Shown: in pieces, positions 1 through 10,137 of the stretch | How the letters are laid out: each line of letters opens with the position of its first letter | Numbering within the stretch: the stretch's first letter is position 1 | DNA from: Cryptomeria japonica | Taxonomy: Eukaryota; Streptophyta; Pinopsida; Cupressales; Cupressaceae | Assembly (NCBI RefSeq): GCF_030272615.1 | Contig: NC_081413.1 | Span: forward strand, 564,820,510-564,884,509 | Reading direction: 5' to 3' | Length of the DNA: 64,000 bases | The notes under the pieces: model-generated | Seen by the model: the letters and a program-made list of their open reading frames with translations, nothing else | Told to the model about the DNA's origin: nothing | The model's database searches: none | Position numbers and translations under genes: made by a program

Positions 1-567
1 ACTACTTTAAGGGAAACCATTAAAGGTTTCAAGTGGGTGAGGATAAATAAGATTTTAAATAAATAATTTATTTAAAATAGTTGTGCAACTTGCTTTTGTA
101 GGAAAATACAAGTGGGTGGAGGATAAAGGTGATTTAAATAAATGATTTATTTAAAATAATTGTGCAACTTGCATTTGTAGGAAAATGCAAGTGGGTGGAG
201 GATAAAGGTGATTTAAATAAATGATTTATTTATTTAAATGTGAGAGGTGGGATTTTGGGGGATTTAAATAAATATTAATTTATTTAAATGTGAGAGGTGG
301 GATTTTGGGGGATTTAAATAAATATTAATTTATTTAAATGTGAGAGAATATTTAATTAAATAAATATGATTTATTTATTTAATTAATGGTCTGAATTTGG
401 TTAAGTGAATTAAATCAAATAAATTGAATAATTTATTTAATTAATAGGAGAAGAGGGTTAAGATGAATTAATTAAATATTAATTTAATTAATTATTAATT
501 GATGGTTAAATAATCAAATAAATACTAAATATTCATTTAATTAAGTGGACAGATTTATGTGACTACA
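1..567 (-). repeat. 3' LTR of the Tat element (partial)
   Basis: These bases equal 9514-10080 with no mismatch or gap in my line-by-line comparison. The inner end reads ...gactaca on the plus strand, that is TGTAGTC on the element strand, and the polypurine tract follows at once. Only the U3 side is present; the rest lies left of the window. Confidence 0.95.
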
Positions 568-580
568 TTTGCCCCTCTTT
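568..580 (-). promoter_or_regulatory. polypurine tract of the Tat element
   Basis: On the element strand this reads AAAGAGGGGCAAA and directly abuts the TG that opens the 3' LTR. It is the expected plus-strand DNA priming site for reverse transcription. Confidence 0.85.
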
Positions 581-2938
581 GAGACGGTGCAGTTTATCGC
601 ATCGTTTCAAAGAAAGAAAAATAGGTGTGAAGAAATGCCCCATAAAATGTAAATTTAATGGGTGGTATGCCCCCTCGAGAGATGGGCCGAATTTTTTTTT
701 GAAAAATCGGGCGATCTCTCGAAAAAGAATGAAAAGTGGAAGGGAGGTAGAATAGAAGAAATTAGAACTAATGATGAAAGAATGAGAGAAAATGGAGTGA
801 ATATGAAGAAACAACAAGCCAGCGAGTACCCTGAGGTCATGCAAGAGATACATAGCATATGTAGTGTGGGGTTTGGATTGATGCTATACAATTGATCAAA
901 ATTGTTTGGACAATCTGGTGCAATCGGTTTAATTGCCCCGGTCAAGTCAAAGCGTGACAGTTAATGTCAGTTGGTCGCTTGGACATGATAAAGTCTGAGT
1001 AAGTGAATCAAAGTGACCTGATGGTGACTTAGACAATTGATGTAATTGCCCGATGAAGTCAAGGTATATGAAGCAAAATACTCGTTGAGACGTAGACAAT
1101 TGATGTAATTGTCCATTGGATTGTGTTTGATTGGTTGATCAATTGATAGTGTGTGCGTGTGATGGATGGTTGTGGGGAATCATGGCAACCCCGTTGAGAC
1201 TAGGTCATTGTGATAAATGCCTGATGTAGTCTAGGATTACCATAATCGATTACCTGTTGAGACCCGAAGATACTTGATCAGAGTATTTGTTGATAGTCTA
1301 GGTGTGTGGGAGTCGATGTATCTGTGTAGACAGAGTAACTGGCTTAATTTTGTGGATGAGTGAGGATGGGAAGCGATGAAGGGATTAGGATGATGTTGAT
1401 GATCAAGATAGGGAGGGTGAGGGGGGATTTGATGTTAGATAGAAGATATGGAGGACTAGGACCGAGTCCTATGGAAGAAGAGGAAAATAGAGTATGCATT
1501 ATTATGACTATGTATGCATGATATGCAGCTATTATGAATGTATGGATGGATGGAATGCAACGAAATGCAATATATACAGATGAGATGGAATGACGATCCA
1601 TGGTGCTTTATTTTTCATCATTGAGATTTAAAATGTTGTAAGAAAATACAAGCATCTTGACATAATGATTCAAGATGACCAGAGTATTTCTTACATGGAT
1701 TTTGATATAGCAAGTTAATACAAGCAACTTGATATAATGGATCAAGTTGACCTGAGTATTGCTTGCGGAACAGATAAGGATTATCTCCTTTCATGCATGA
1801 CTTGGAACGTCCTCCTTGATCTTAGGCTGATCATATCCTGAGACAAGTGCATACCGTAATAAGAGATAAAACCTTTATCCAGTTTGGATGAGGTAGGAGG
1901 AACCAAAGAAAGAGAATTGTACCTGCAAACAAACAATATATACATAAAGAATAAAGAATATGGATCCTTGGTAATGGTTCATGCTCATATGGTCGAGGTA
2001 TACGCTGTAGTCAGCAAGCCGTAGTGATCTATGACTATATTTTTGCATAAGATCATGTAGCTTGGTGAACTTCCCACGTAGACACCATTAGTACATGCCC
2101 CAGAACTTCATCGGAAATAATGCGCAAATGATACAAAACAATGCTAAAAGATCCTGATACAGATAAACAAATGATTGTACTCATAAATCAACCAAGTATT
2201 TGATAGCTTAACATAATTTTCTTGTCAAAGAAAATGTCATCTTGTCTTTGTTTTGATAAGGAAGGATGCATCCTTGTTTTAAAGACAGTTTTGGATTGTT
2301 GATGTGGATTGTGTGGTTGTTTGGTAAATGGTCATTGTGTGAGTAGTTTGTCGCAATGTTTGTTTTGGTATCTGCATGGATGAGTATGTACAAGGTGTTG
2401 CCATGTTTTTGTGTGATTTTTCAATGGTTTTGTCGATGTTTTTGGATTTTGAATTGTTTTGAATGTTTTTGGTATTTTTGCGAGATATTTTTGAATGTTT
2501 TTGGATTTTTGATGATTGTTTGAATGAAGAACTTAATGAATCATAAGACAATGTAGAATCCACTTCCATCAATAGGTTAAAGGCATTGCCCCCAGTTTGT
2601 AGACCTGACTATGAAAAGGTGGGATGCTAGACGCATGGAGTATTTTCTTAATTGTAGATCAAATAACAAGCCATGGTTTGGATGGATGGATGTATGTGTG
2701 CATGAATGTGATCGCAATGAGCCTGAAAGATACTGGAGCCATTGCCTTGACGAGTGGCGCCTGTTTGCCAGGTTTTCACCATCGCACTTACCCAAGGTGC
2801 CACCGGAGTGGTTGTTCACCGTTTGGATGCATGATTTTTTTTTTAACTTTTGTGAATGTTTTTGTATTTTCTTCAGGACATTTTCTGAATGTTTTTGGTA
2901 TTTTCTGATAGGCAGGGGAGCCTGATGCTCTGTACAGC
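581..2938 (-). other. long 3' untranslated internal region of the Tat element
   Basis: This is about 2.4 kb between the integrase stop and the polypurine tract. I find no open frame that looks like a protein in either direction. It holds degenerate internal repeats. A block around 'gacaattgatgtaattg' recurs near 1028 and 1091. A roughly 50-bp block built on 'atacaagcaacttgatataatg' recurs near 1645 and 1715. Runs of 'gaatgtttttggtatttt' occur at 2400-2530 and again at 2840-2910. The strands also pair locally at 670-725 (ctcgagagat against atctctcgaa). Confidence 0.6.
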
Positions 2939-5900
2939 TTATGTGTAAAACCGTTTGAGGTGCATGCTGTTGATTGGATCTGCGAGCGGTTCTCCGTCTG
3001 ATGTAGCCAACTGATATGCCCCGGACCCAAATACAGCAGTGACAACATATGGGCCTAGCCAATTTGATTCAAACTTGCCTTGATGTTCTCTGTTTGGTTG
3101 GTTGCGAGGATTATCTCGAAGAACAAGATCACCTACCTCAAATGTACGAGGTCTAACTCGGTGATTGTAGCTTCTACTCATGCGCTGCTGATAGGCTTTG
3201 AGGTGATTGTATGCAGCTTGTCGTTTCTCATCAAGTAACTCTAAGTCCTGAAGGCGTGAGACTCTGTATGCTTCATCATCAATGAGATTATGCAAGGAAA
3301 CTCGTAATGATGGTATCTCAACCTCAATAGGTAAGATAGCTTCGACACCATAGACCAATGAATAAGGAGTTGCACCTGTAGGGGTCCGAATGCTAGTTCG
3401 ATATGCCCATAGCGCTGGATTCAATTGAACATGCCAATCACGGCCGGCATCATTGACTGTCTTCTTTAGGATCCTCAATATGTTTTTATTGGATGCTTCG
3501 GCCTGACCATTGCCTTGTGGGTAATAGGGAGTGGAAAAGCGGTGTTGGATATGAAATTTCTCACAAAGTTCACGGACATCCTGATTTTTGAAAGGAAGAC
3601 CGTTATCTGTGACAATGGACATGGGCACACCATACCGACAGATGATGTAATTGAGGATGAATGAGGCGATCTGCTTGCCGGTGACTTGGGTAAGTGGAAC
3701 AGCTTCGATCCACTTGGTGAAATATTCGGTGGCGGTAATAATGAATTTATGGCCATTGGATGAAGATGGATGGATTTTACCCACAAGATCAAGACCCCAT
3801 TGACAAAAAGGCCATGGTGTTGTGATTGGTTGTAGTTCCTGTGCTGGTGCATGTATCAGGTCGCCATGAACTTGACATTTCTTGCATTTCCTGACAAAGT
3901 AGTAGGAATCCTTTTCCATAGATGGCCAATAGTATCCAGCTCGCATGAGTTTCTTGGCTAGTGACGGACCACTTGAGTGAGTCCCGCAAATTCCTTCATG
4001 TACCTCTTCCAAAGCCTTTGTTATCTCATCTTGTTCCAGACATCGAAGGAGAGTACCATCAAGACTACGTCGGTATAGGGTTTCAGCAATAATGGTATAT
4101 CGAGCAGTTTGGCGAATGAAGGTTTTACGTTGATTATTTGATTGGTTGGGAGGAAGGGTGTGATCACGGAGATAAGTGTAGAACTCACCATACCATGGGG
4201 ATTCAGAACCGACAAGGCGACATATCATTTCGGATTCGGGGATATCATAAGCGGGAATCCAAAGCTGTTCTACCAAGAACTCGTAGCGTGTTGAATTCTG
4301 TGGAAGATCTAGTAGAGATGCGATGGTAGCCATAGCGTCAGCAGCTCGATTCTGATCTCTTGGTATCTGCTCAAAAGTGATAGTAGTAAATGATGTCTTT
4401 AGATTGTCCACCATTTGCTTGTATGGCATGAGTTTATCATCCTTGGTCTGATATTCATCGGTTGCTTGTCGAATGACTAGTTGGGAATCGCCATATACTT
4501 GCAATTCTTTTAATTTCCATTGTACGGCTAACCTGAGTCCTGTGATCAAGGCCTCATACTCTGCTATGTTGTTTGTGCATGGAAATGTGAGCCTGTAAGA
4601 CTTCGGGATGCTATCACCTTGAGGTGTGATAAACAGAATGCCTGCCCCCGAGCCGTGCCTAGTGTATGAACCATCAAAATATAGCTTCCATGGTTGTACT
4701 TCTGTGAGCATGAATATCTCTTCATCTGGAAAATTGGAAATGAGGGGATGATCGCCTATGAGAGGTGCATCAGCCAACTGATCTGCAATAACTTGACCTT
4801 TGATAGCTTTACGGTCCACATACTCAATGTCAAATTCACTTAGAATCATTACCCATTTGGCCAAGCGACCTGTCAATGCTGCTTTGCTGAGTAAGTACTT
4901 GAGTGGATCAATCTTTGCAATGAGTTGTACCTTGTGTGTTAACAGATAGTGTCGCAATTTAGTGGCTGCCAAGATTACTGCTAGGCAAGCTCGCTCAATA
5001 GGCGTGTAATTGAGTTCATAGCCCACCAGTGTGCGAGAGATATAGTAAATAGCACACTCTTTACCTTCTGCATTATGTTGTGCCAGTAGCACACCCAGTG
5101 CTGTACTTGTTGCTGAGATATAGAGCAATAATGGTCTACTTGGATCTGGTGGCATCAGCGATGGTGGATTCATGAGATAGTCTTTGAGTGCCTGAAATGC
5201 TTGCTGGCATTTGTCATCCCACTGAAAGCGGATGTTCTTGTGTAGCAAGTGTGTGAACGGGTGACACTTATCAGCCAATTGTGCAATGAATCGGCGGATG
5301 GATTGAAGCCGTCCCTGTAGTGTTCTTAGCCTACTGATATTCTTTGGTGGTGGCATGTCCATTATTGCCTTAACCTTTGCTGGATCGACCTCAATACCTT
5401 TGCTTGAGACAATGTATCCTAGAAGCTTCCCGGAGGTCACTCCGAAGACACATTTCTTTGGGTTGAGTCGAACATGGTATTGTTCCAGTCTATCAAAGAT
5501 TTTATCTAAGATGTGAAGATGTCCTTCTCTAGTAAGTGATTTTGCTAGTAAATCATCCACATAATCTTCCATCATAGTATGCATCATGTCATGGAAGATG
5601 GTGGTCATTTCTCTTTGATAGGTCGCTCCTGCATTCTTTAGACCAAAAGGCATTACATTCCAGCAGTATGTGCCCCATGGACATGTGAAGGCTGTCTTAT
5701 GTTGGTCCTCTGGTGCGATCTTTATTTGATTGTATCCTGAAAAGCCATCCATGAGTGAAAGCATGGCATGTCCTGCTGTCAAATCTACTATGATGTCAAT
5801 ATTTGGTAGAGGGAAGTCATCCTTAGGACATGCTTTATTTAGATCTCTGAAGTCTGTACAAATGCGGATGCCCCCTTTTGGTTTGCCAACTGGCACAATA

Positions 5901-8218
5901 TTGGAGATCCATTCTGCATAATCAATTGGTCTAATGAAACCAACATCCAGGAGTTTCTTGAGTTCTGTTTTGACTAGCACGACAATCTGAGGATGCATCT
6001 TACGAAGCTTCTGCTTGACAGGTTTGGCTCCTTTTGCTACTGTGAGATGATGCATGACTAAATCAGGATCAAGCCCAGGCATGTCTGCATATGACCATGC
6101 AAAGTTGATCTGACGCTGTTGGAAGAACTCTATAAATTGAGGCTGTTCCTCTGGAGTGAGAAGAGATGCCAGATGTATGATATGAGGATTTTCAGGAGTC
6201 CCCACATTGTATTCTTTGGTTTCCTCGATAAGAATCGTTGATCGTTCCTGTTGTGTACTAGCAGGGAGGATGTCAAACCCTTCATCCTCAGGCGCCTCAG
6301 AGAGGTTTTCACCATTGGATACGTTCTTTCTTTTTACTTTTGTCGGATCAAACAGTGCCACAGTGTGGTTTTCACTAGAAGATCCATGTTTTATTGTTAT
6401 ATTTTTGCAGCTGAAGGGTTTGGCATCCGCCCCGAAGTATGCTGCGCTATTAAGTTCAATGGCGAATCCAGCTTTGTGATCCCCGCTTGGTAGATTATCC
6501 CGTAATTCTAAAAAGTCAATGATAGCCTCATCGTTCTGGAAGAGGTCAAGACATGGGGGATTTGGTTGGTTCCATTCAATGAGTTCAGGGTGGATAATGG
6601 GCATTACTTCATCGATTAAGTTAAGTGCGGGAGATGTATCAGTGAGGGTTAAGACGGTGTGGTGAAGGTCGTTGATGGTACTCTCCCTGTCAGAATCAGG
6701 CGTAGGATGAGACGTAGGGTCTGTGGAAGATGTTTCCAGCTCAGGTACCCAAGTGGTCTTTATCTGTGCTTCTCCGTAAACAGGGATGTCTTTGTGTGGC
6801 GGAGGTGGTGATGTGTCTTCCCCATCTGAAGTGTTAAGTTGCACTGAATCGAATTCCCACTCATGTGAGTCGGTCTCTGAATCACTCTCCAGCATTCGAT
6901 TGCTATACCATACTGGGATATCTTTTGAGTTAAATACGGCAGGTGTGATTGGTTTATGTATCTTTGTGGTGATCGGTGCTGCAGGAATCGTGATGGGGTT
7001 TAAAGGATTTGTTACTGGAAGTATTGGTAATGGTGACTCAGTGGTTTCTGCTGGAACTACTGGTGCCATAGATGTTGCTGCGGGTTCTGATACAGTTGCT
7101 GCTGCTATTGGTGTTATTGATGGGATTACTGGTTCGTTTGGTGGGATGATTGGTATTGTAGATGGTTGTGGTGGGTTTGTGAGCCTTGATGGGGCAGTGG
7201 GGATAGTGTTTGATGGTGCTTTGATTATGAAAGGTGTCCTCTTTGCAGTAGGTGGGCAAAATGGTGTGCTGGGTTTTCCTTTGAATCTGAGTTTAGGAAG
7301 GACTTCTTTTTCAAAGCCTAGGCCTGTATTACCTTTGGGCTTGAATTCTGGTAGCAGAGGTTCATGCCGTCCTTGTTTGCAGTATCCCAAAGCACTCTGA
7401 CCATCATATCCCATTCTTTGCATAATGAGGAGGCCTTTGCCATATTGTTCCGTAGGAAGTGTAACTTGCGGTTTGTCAGTGGTGATGGGATCTTTATAGA
7501 TCCAGTCCGCTAGGTCCTCATCTTGTGTTTCTTCCTCTTGACTCTTTCCAAGGATGAAAGGCGTTAAGGCACATGCTGGCGTGATTAGTGGTTGCTGGAG
7601 CAACTGCTGTGGTTTACCATGTGTTCTAGGAGAAGTGGGCATTTGTCCCACACAAAAGAGCTGACTCAAGTTATATTCTCCAGGACCTTCCTCTGCTACT
7701 TTCATCTTTAGCTTTTCTTGCTTGGGCATAGGGGTGTTTGAACTGGCAAGAGAGGCGGGATTTATATATGATGTGGAGGAAATGGCTTCTCTATTATTAG
7801 GAACGGTAATCTCTGGTTGATGGCTGATATTATGGCAAAATGCAAAGGGATTTGCATCGCCCAGGATTGTGATCTCGACCCCGTTATGTGGGAACTTGAT
7901 ACATTGATGGTAGGTAGATGGAACAGCTTGCATGGCATGTATCCAAGGTCTCCCTAATAATAGATTATATGGCAAAGGAAGGTCCAGAACCTGACAAATT
8001 ATGTGTTTTACCACAGGGCCCACTCGGATGGGTAGTACCACAGCTCCTTTGGATGAACGCTCTGCATCATCATAGGCCTTGATGGTGATCTTCTTGCGAG
8101 GATCCACTGATTCTATTGCATATCCCAATGCTGTGACCAACTGTAGTGTACAAATGTTTAGGCCTGCTCCATTATCTGACTCCAGAATAGAAGGTTGCGT
8201 GTTCGATTCACGTCGGGT
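2939..8218 (-). CDS. pol: Tat-type Pol polyprotein without Gag (PR, G-patch, RT, RNase H, aRNase H, INT)
   Basis: An unbroken frame of 1759 codons opens after a TGA inside the primer-binding site (8219-8221) and ends at TAA 2939-2941. It has no early ATG: the first in-frame Met codon is at 7931-7933, inside the protease. Residue numbers count from 8140. The retropepsin starts upstream of residue 1 (DNGAGLN) and includes LLGRPWIH near 61-68. A G-patch lies near 233-256 and a Pro/Ser/Thr-rich linker near 295-400. RT covers about 700-915 with YVDD at 860-863. RNase H 1 (about 1000-1120) lacks the usual first Asp (YISATS). The archaeal-type RNase H (about 1150-1275) keeps YFDGS, AEYEAL and YGDSQ. 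Integrase has an HHCC finger (H1381, H1388, C1419, C1422), the DDE triad (D1451, D1512, E1548) and a GPY/F module near 1696. The enzymatic half looks functional, but how it would be translated without gag or an ATG is unclear. Confidence 0.93.
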   Translation of the reverse strand, partial: TRRESNTQPSILESDNGAGLNICTLQLVTALGYAIESVDPRKKITIKAYDDAERSSKGAVVLPIRVGPVVKHIICQVLDLPLPYNLLLGRPWIHAMQAVPSTYHQCIKFPHNGVEITILGDANPFAFCHNISHQPEITVPNNREAISSTSYINPASLASSNTPMPKQEKLKMKVAEEGPGEYNLSQLFCVGQMPTSPRTHGKPQQLLQQPLITPACALTPFILGKSQEEETQDEDLADWIYKDPITTDKPQVTLPTEQYGKGLLIMQRMGYDGQSALGYCKQGRHEPLLPEFKPKGNTGLGFEKEVLPKLRFKGKPSTPFCPPTAKRTPFIIKAPSNTIPTAPSRLTNPPQPSTIPIIPPNEPVIPSITPIAAATVSEPAATSMAPVVPAETTESPLPILPVTNPLNPITIPAAPITTKIHKPITPAVFNSKDIPVWYSNRMLESDSETDSHEWEFDSVQLNTSDGEDTSPPPPHKDIPVYGEAQIKTTWVPELETSSTDPTSHPTPDSDRESTINDLHHTVLTLTDTSPALNLIDEVMPIIHPELIEWNQPNPPCLDLFQNDEAIIDFLELRDNLPSGDHKAGFAIELNSAAYFGADAKPFSCKNITIKHGSSSENHTVALFDPTKVKRKNVSNGENLSEAPEDEGFDILPASTQQERSTILIEETKEYNVGTPENPHIIHLASLLTPEEQPQFIEFFQQRQINFAWSYADMPGLDPDLVMHHLTVAKGAKPVKQKLRKMHPQIVVLVKTELKKLLDVGFIRPIDYAEWISNIVPVGKPKGGIRICTDFRDLNKACPKDDFPLPNIDIIVDLTAGHAMLSLMDGFSGYNQIKIAPEDQHKTAFTCPWGTYCWNVMPFGLKNAGATYQREMTTIFHDMMHTMMEDYVDDLLAKSLTREGHLHILDKIFDRLEQYHVRLNPKKCVFGVTSGKLLGYIVSSKGIEVDPAKVKAIMDMPPPKNISRLRTLQGRLQSIRRFIAQLADKCHPFTHLLHKNIRFQWDDKCQQAFQALKDYLMNPPSLMPPDPSRPLLLYISATSTALGVLLAQHNAEGKECAIYYISRTLVGYELNYTPIERACLAVILAATKLRHYLLTHKVQLIAKIDPLKYLLSKAALTGRLAKWVMILSEFDIEYVDRKAIKGQVIADQLADAPLIGDHPLISNFPDEEIFMLTEVQPWKLYFDGSYTRHGSGAGILFITPQGDSIPKSYRLTFPCTNNIAEYEALITGLRLAVQWKLKELQVYGDSQLVIRQATDEYQTKDDKLMPYKQMVDNLKTSFTTITFEQIPRDQNRAADAMATIASLLDLPQNSTRYEFLVEQLWIPAYDIPESEMICRLVGSESPWYGEFYTYLRDHTLPPNQSNNQRKTFIRQTARYTIIAETLYRRSLDGTLLRCLEQDEITKALEEVHEGICGTHSSGPSLAKKLMRAGYYWPSMEKDSYYFVRKCKKCQVHGDLIHAPAQELQPITTPWPFCQWGLDLVGKIHPSSSNGHKFIITATEYFTKWIEAVPLTQVTGKQIASFILNYIICRYGVPMSIVTDNGLPFKNQDVRELCEKFHIQHRFSTPYYPQGNGQAEASNKNILRILKKTVNDAGRDWHVQLNPALWAYRTSIRTPTGATPYSLVYGVEAILPIEVEIPSLRVSLHNLIDDEAYRVSRLQDLELLDEKRQAAYNHLKAYQQRMSRSYNHRVRPRTFEVGDLVLRDNPRNQPNREHQGKFESNWLGPYVVTAVFGSGAYQLATSDGEPLADPINSMHLKRFYT

Positions 8219-8224
8219 TCACCA
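8175..8224 (-). other. 50-base tRNA-Trp 3'-segment imprint
   Basis: Read on the plus strand, the block matches plant cytosolic tRNA-Trp(CCA), as I know it, at 48 of 50 positions. It runs from the anticodon stem and loop (tctgactccaga, with anticodon cca at 8182-8184) through the variable region, T arm and acceptor strand to the terminal CCA. The two mismatches are in the 3' anticodon stem (atAGA for TCAGA). A normal primer-binding site covers only about 18 bases. The innermost 12 bases overlap the first pol codons. Confidence 0.85.
8207..8224 (-). promoter_or_regulatory. primer-binding site, complementary to tRNA-Trp
   Basis: On the element strand it begins TGGTGAACCCGACGTGAA, two bases (TT) after the CA that closes the 5' LTR. 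It is exactly complementary to the 3' end of plant tRNA-Trp, so minus-strand synthesis should be primed by that tRNA. Confidence 0.9.
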
Positions 8225-8626
8225 AATGATGCTCTGTAAAAAGGATTAGAAAATCTGTTTGATGGCAACACACACAAGAGCACAAGAAACAAACGTTAGT
8301 GTTAGCAACAAAAGATTATCCTAAACAGGCATATCAAGAGAGATATTAAGCATGAAATAGAAAGCATATAAACATAGAATGAAATAGCTAATCAAGATGC
8401 TCATAGTTGCTCCTCCCTTGTTCCTCTCCTCTCCAAGTCCCAAATGAGTGTAGCTCTCAGCTTTTAGCACTAGCCATGGATGCCATATGGAGATTCAAGA
8501 TGGTTGAATATGATAAGCAAATACTATGCAAGAGTAGATAGTGATGCTATGAAAAAGCTCTATGCTAATGCCAGTATAACAACAATACTCTAAAATGCTT
8601 CTCTTCTTTGTTTGAGGAGAAGGGTT

Positions 8627-8636
8627 CTATTTATAG
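8627..8636 (-). promoter_or_regulatory. TATA box of the Tat LTR promoter
   Basis: On the element strand this is CTATAAATAG, a near-ideal plant TATA box. A start site some 25-35 bases downstream (about 8595-8605) would place U3 at about 8600-10080, with R and U5 in the remaining roughly 370 bases. Confidence 0.7.
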
Positions 8637-9379
8637 AAGAAATGGGGAAATGAAGGGTTAAGATTGAATGGTTTAATCAAGGGCCAAGTTTGAAAGTTGG
8701 GGATCCATGTGCACAATTGGCACCAATAAAATGGTGACAAGTGTCAACATAGGATTGGGTTGAGAGAAGAGGTTGGAGGCATTAAAGGCCTGAGAAGACC
8801 TCATGGTTATCTAGAAGATAAGGGTCAAGTCTAAATTAGGATTACCCACTGGATTAGGAGTTAATGCAAGGATAAACCTTTGTGCAAATGATTAAGAGAT
8901 AATCATGGTCAAAGCATTAAAGGCTTGATGAGACCCTTGGGTTGGGTAGAGGTTGAGTCAAAACAAATGTTTTAACCATGTGGGAGAGTTGAATTAACCA
9001 TTAATGGTTATTGGAGACTTTGGGGATTAAGTGGTTGAAGGTTGAAAGCTTTCAAAGGTTATCCAAGACTTTGAGGGTTAATTTGTTGAACACACAAAGC
9101 ATTAATTGCTTTTCAAAGACTTTGGAGTCTTTGAGAAGTGACTCCAATTTGCTTAGGAATGTGACAATATTTAGGGGATGGATTAGGCTAATTAGGAAGG
9201 GTTTAGAAGAATTTAGAAGGGGTTTAGGCATACAAGTGGATTTTGTAGGAAAATGCAAGTGGGAGAAATTTTGGTATTTTCAATTAAAATAAAATCATTT
9301 ATTTCAATTAAATGGTGTAAGTTGCATTTGGATAAATATTCAAATAAATATTAATTTATTTAAATGAGAAAAATGAAGA

Positions 9380-9857
9380 TAAAGCATTAAAATGCTTGAA
9401 GACTTTGAGGGAAACCATTAAAGGCTTGAAGACTTTAAGGAAAACCATTAAAGTCTTAAGAAGATTATAGAAGGAAGCCATCAAGTTTGAAGACTTTAAA
9501 GCCATCAAGTTTGACTACTTTAAGGGAAACCATTAAAGGTTTCAAGTGGGTGAGGATAAATAAGATTTTAAATAAATAATTTATTTAAAATAGTTGTGCA
9601 ACTTGCTTTTGTAGGAAAATACAAGTGGGTGGAGGATAAAGGTGATTTAAATAAATGATTTATTTAAAATAATTGTGCAACTTGCATTTGTAGGAAAATG
9701 CAAGTGGGTGGAGGATAAAGGTGATTTAAATAAATGATTTATTTATTTAAATGTGAGAGGTGGGATTTTGGGGGATTTAAATAAATATTAATTTATTTAA
9801 ATGTGAGAGGTGGGATTTTGGGGGATTTAAATAAATATTAATTTATTTAAATGTGAG
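9380..9857 (-). repeat. tandem repeats in U3 of the Tat LTR
   Basis: Three nested families are visible. (1) Units of about 35-50 bases around 'gactttaagggaaaccatta' at 9380-9545. (2) Two full and one partial unit of about 78 bases ending 'gtgggtggaggataaa' at 9564-9740. (3) Two full units and part of a third of exactly 50 bases containing 'gtgagaggtgggattttg' at 9742-9857. The same arrays occur in the left LTR. They lie upstream of the TATA box, where LTR enhancers sit. Confidence 0.8.
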
Positions 9858-10137
9858 AGAATATTTAATTAAATAAATATGATTTATTTATTTAATTAAT
9901 GGTCTGAATTTGGTTAAGTGAATTAAATCAAATAAATTGAATAATTTATTTAATTAATAGGAGAAGAGGGTTAAGATGAATTAATTAAATATTAATTTAA
10001 TTAATTATTAATTGATGGTTAAATAATCAAATAAATACTAAATATTCATTTAATTAAGTGGACAGATTTATGTGACTACACTAATATATATAGATCAAAA
10101 ACACTAAAATTCTACAATATAGATAACAAAAGTGTAT

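Larger units (their letters stand above)
1..10080 (-). mobile_element. Ty3/gypsy LTR retrotransposon, Tat lineage, gag-less
   Basis: The element is read on the minus strand: 5' LTR at 8227-10080, primer-binding site at 8207-8224, pol at 2939-8218, polypurine tract at 568-580, and a 3' LTR that starts at 567 and leaves the window. If the 3' LTR is as long as the 5' one (1854 bp), the whole element is about 11.4 kb. Pol order (protease, RT, RNase H, a second archaeal-type RNase H, integrase) is that of the Tat group of plant Ty3/gypsy elements. The 567 comparable LTR bases are identical and pol has no stop, so insertion was very recent. No gag lies between the primer-binding site and the protease, or anywhere else in the internal region, so the copy should depend on Gag from a relative. 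The left target duplication is outside the window. Confidence 0.93.
8227..10080 (-). repeat. 5' LTR of the Tat element
   Basis: The LTR is 1854 bp long. On the element strand it opens TGTAGTC at 10080 and closes GAGCATCA at 8227, so it has the TG...CA ends. The flank at 10081 (ctaat) is the expected right target site, but its partner lies outside the window. U3 is long and carries tandem repeats; a TATA box lies near 8630. Confidence 0.92.

Noticed and set aside
6786-7400. A 204-residue open frame on the plus strand
   Set aside because: It is antisense to the Pol linker; its Gly/Val-rich sequence mirrors the Pro/Thr-rich codons of the real frame.
8175-8224. A complete tRNA-Trp gene
   Set aside because: The acceptor 5' strand and D arm are absent; the sequence left of 8175 is protease coding.
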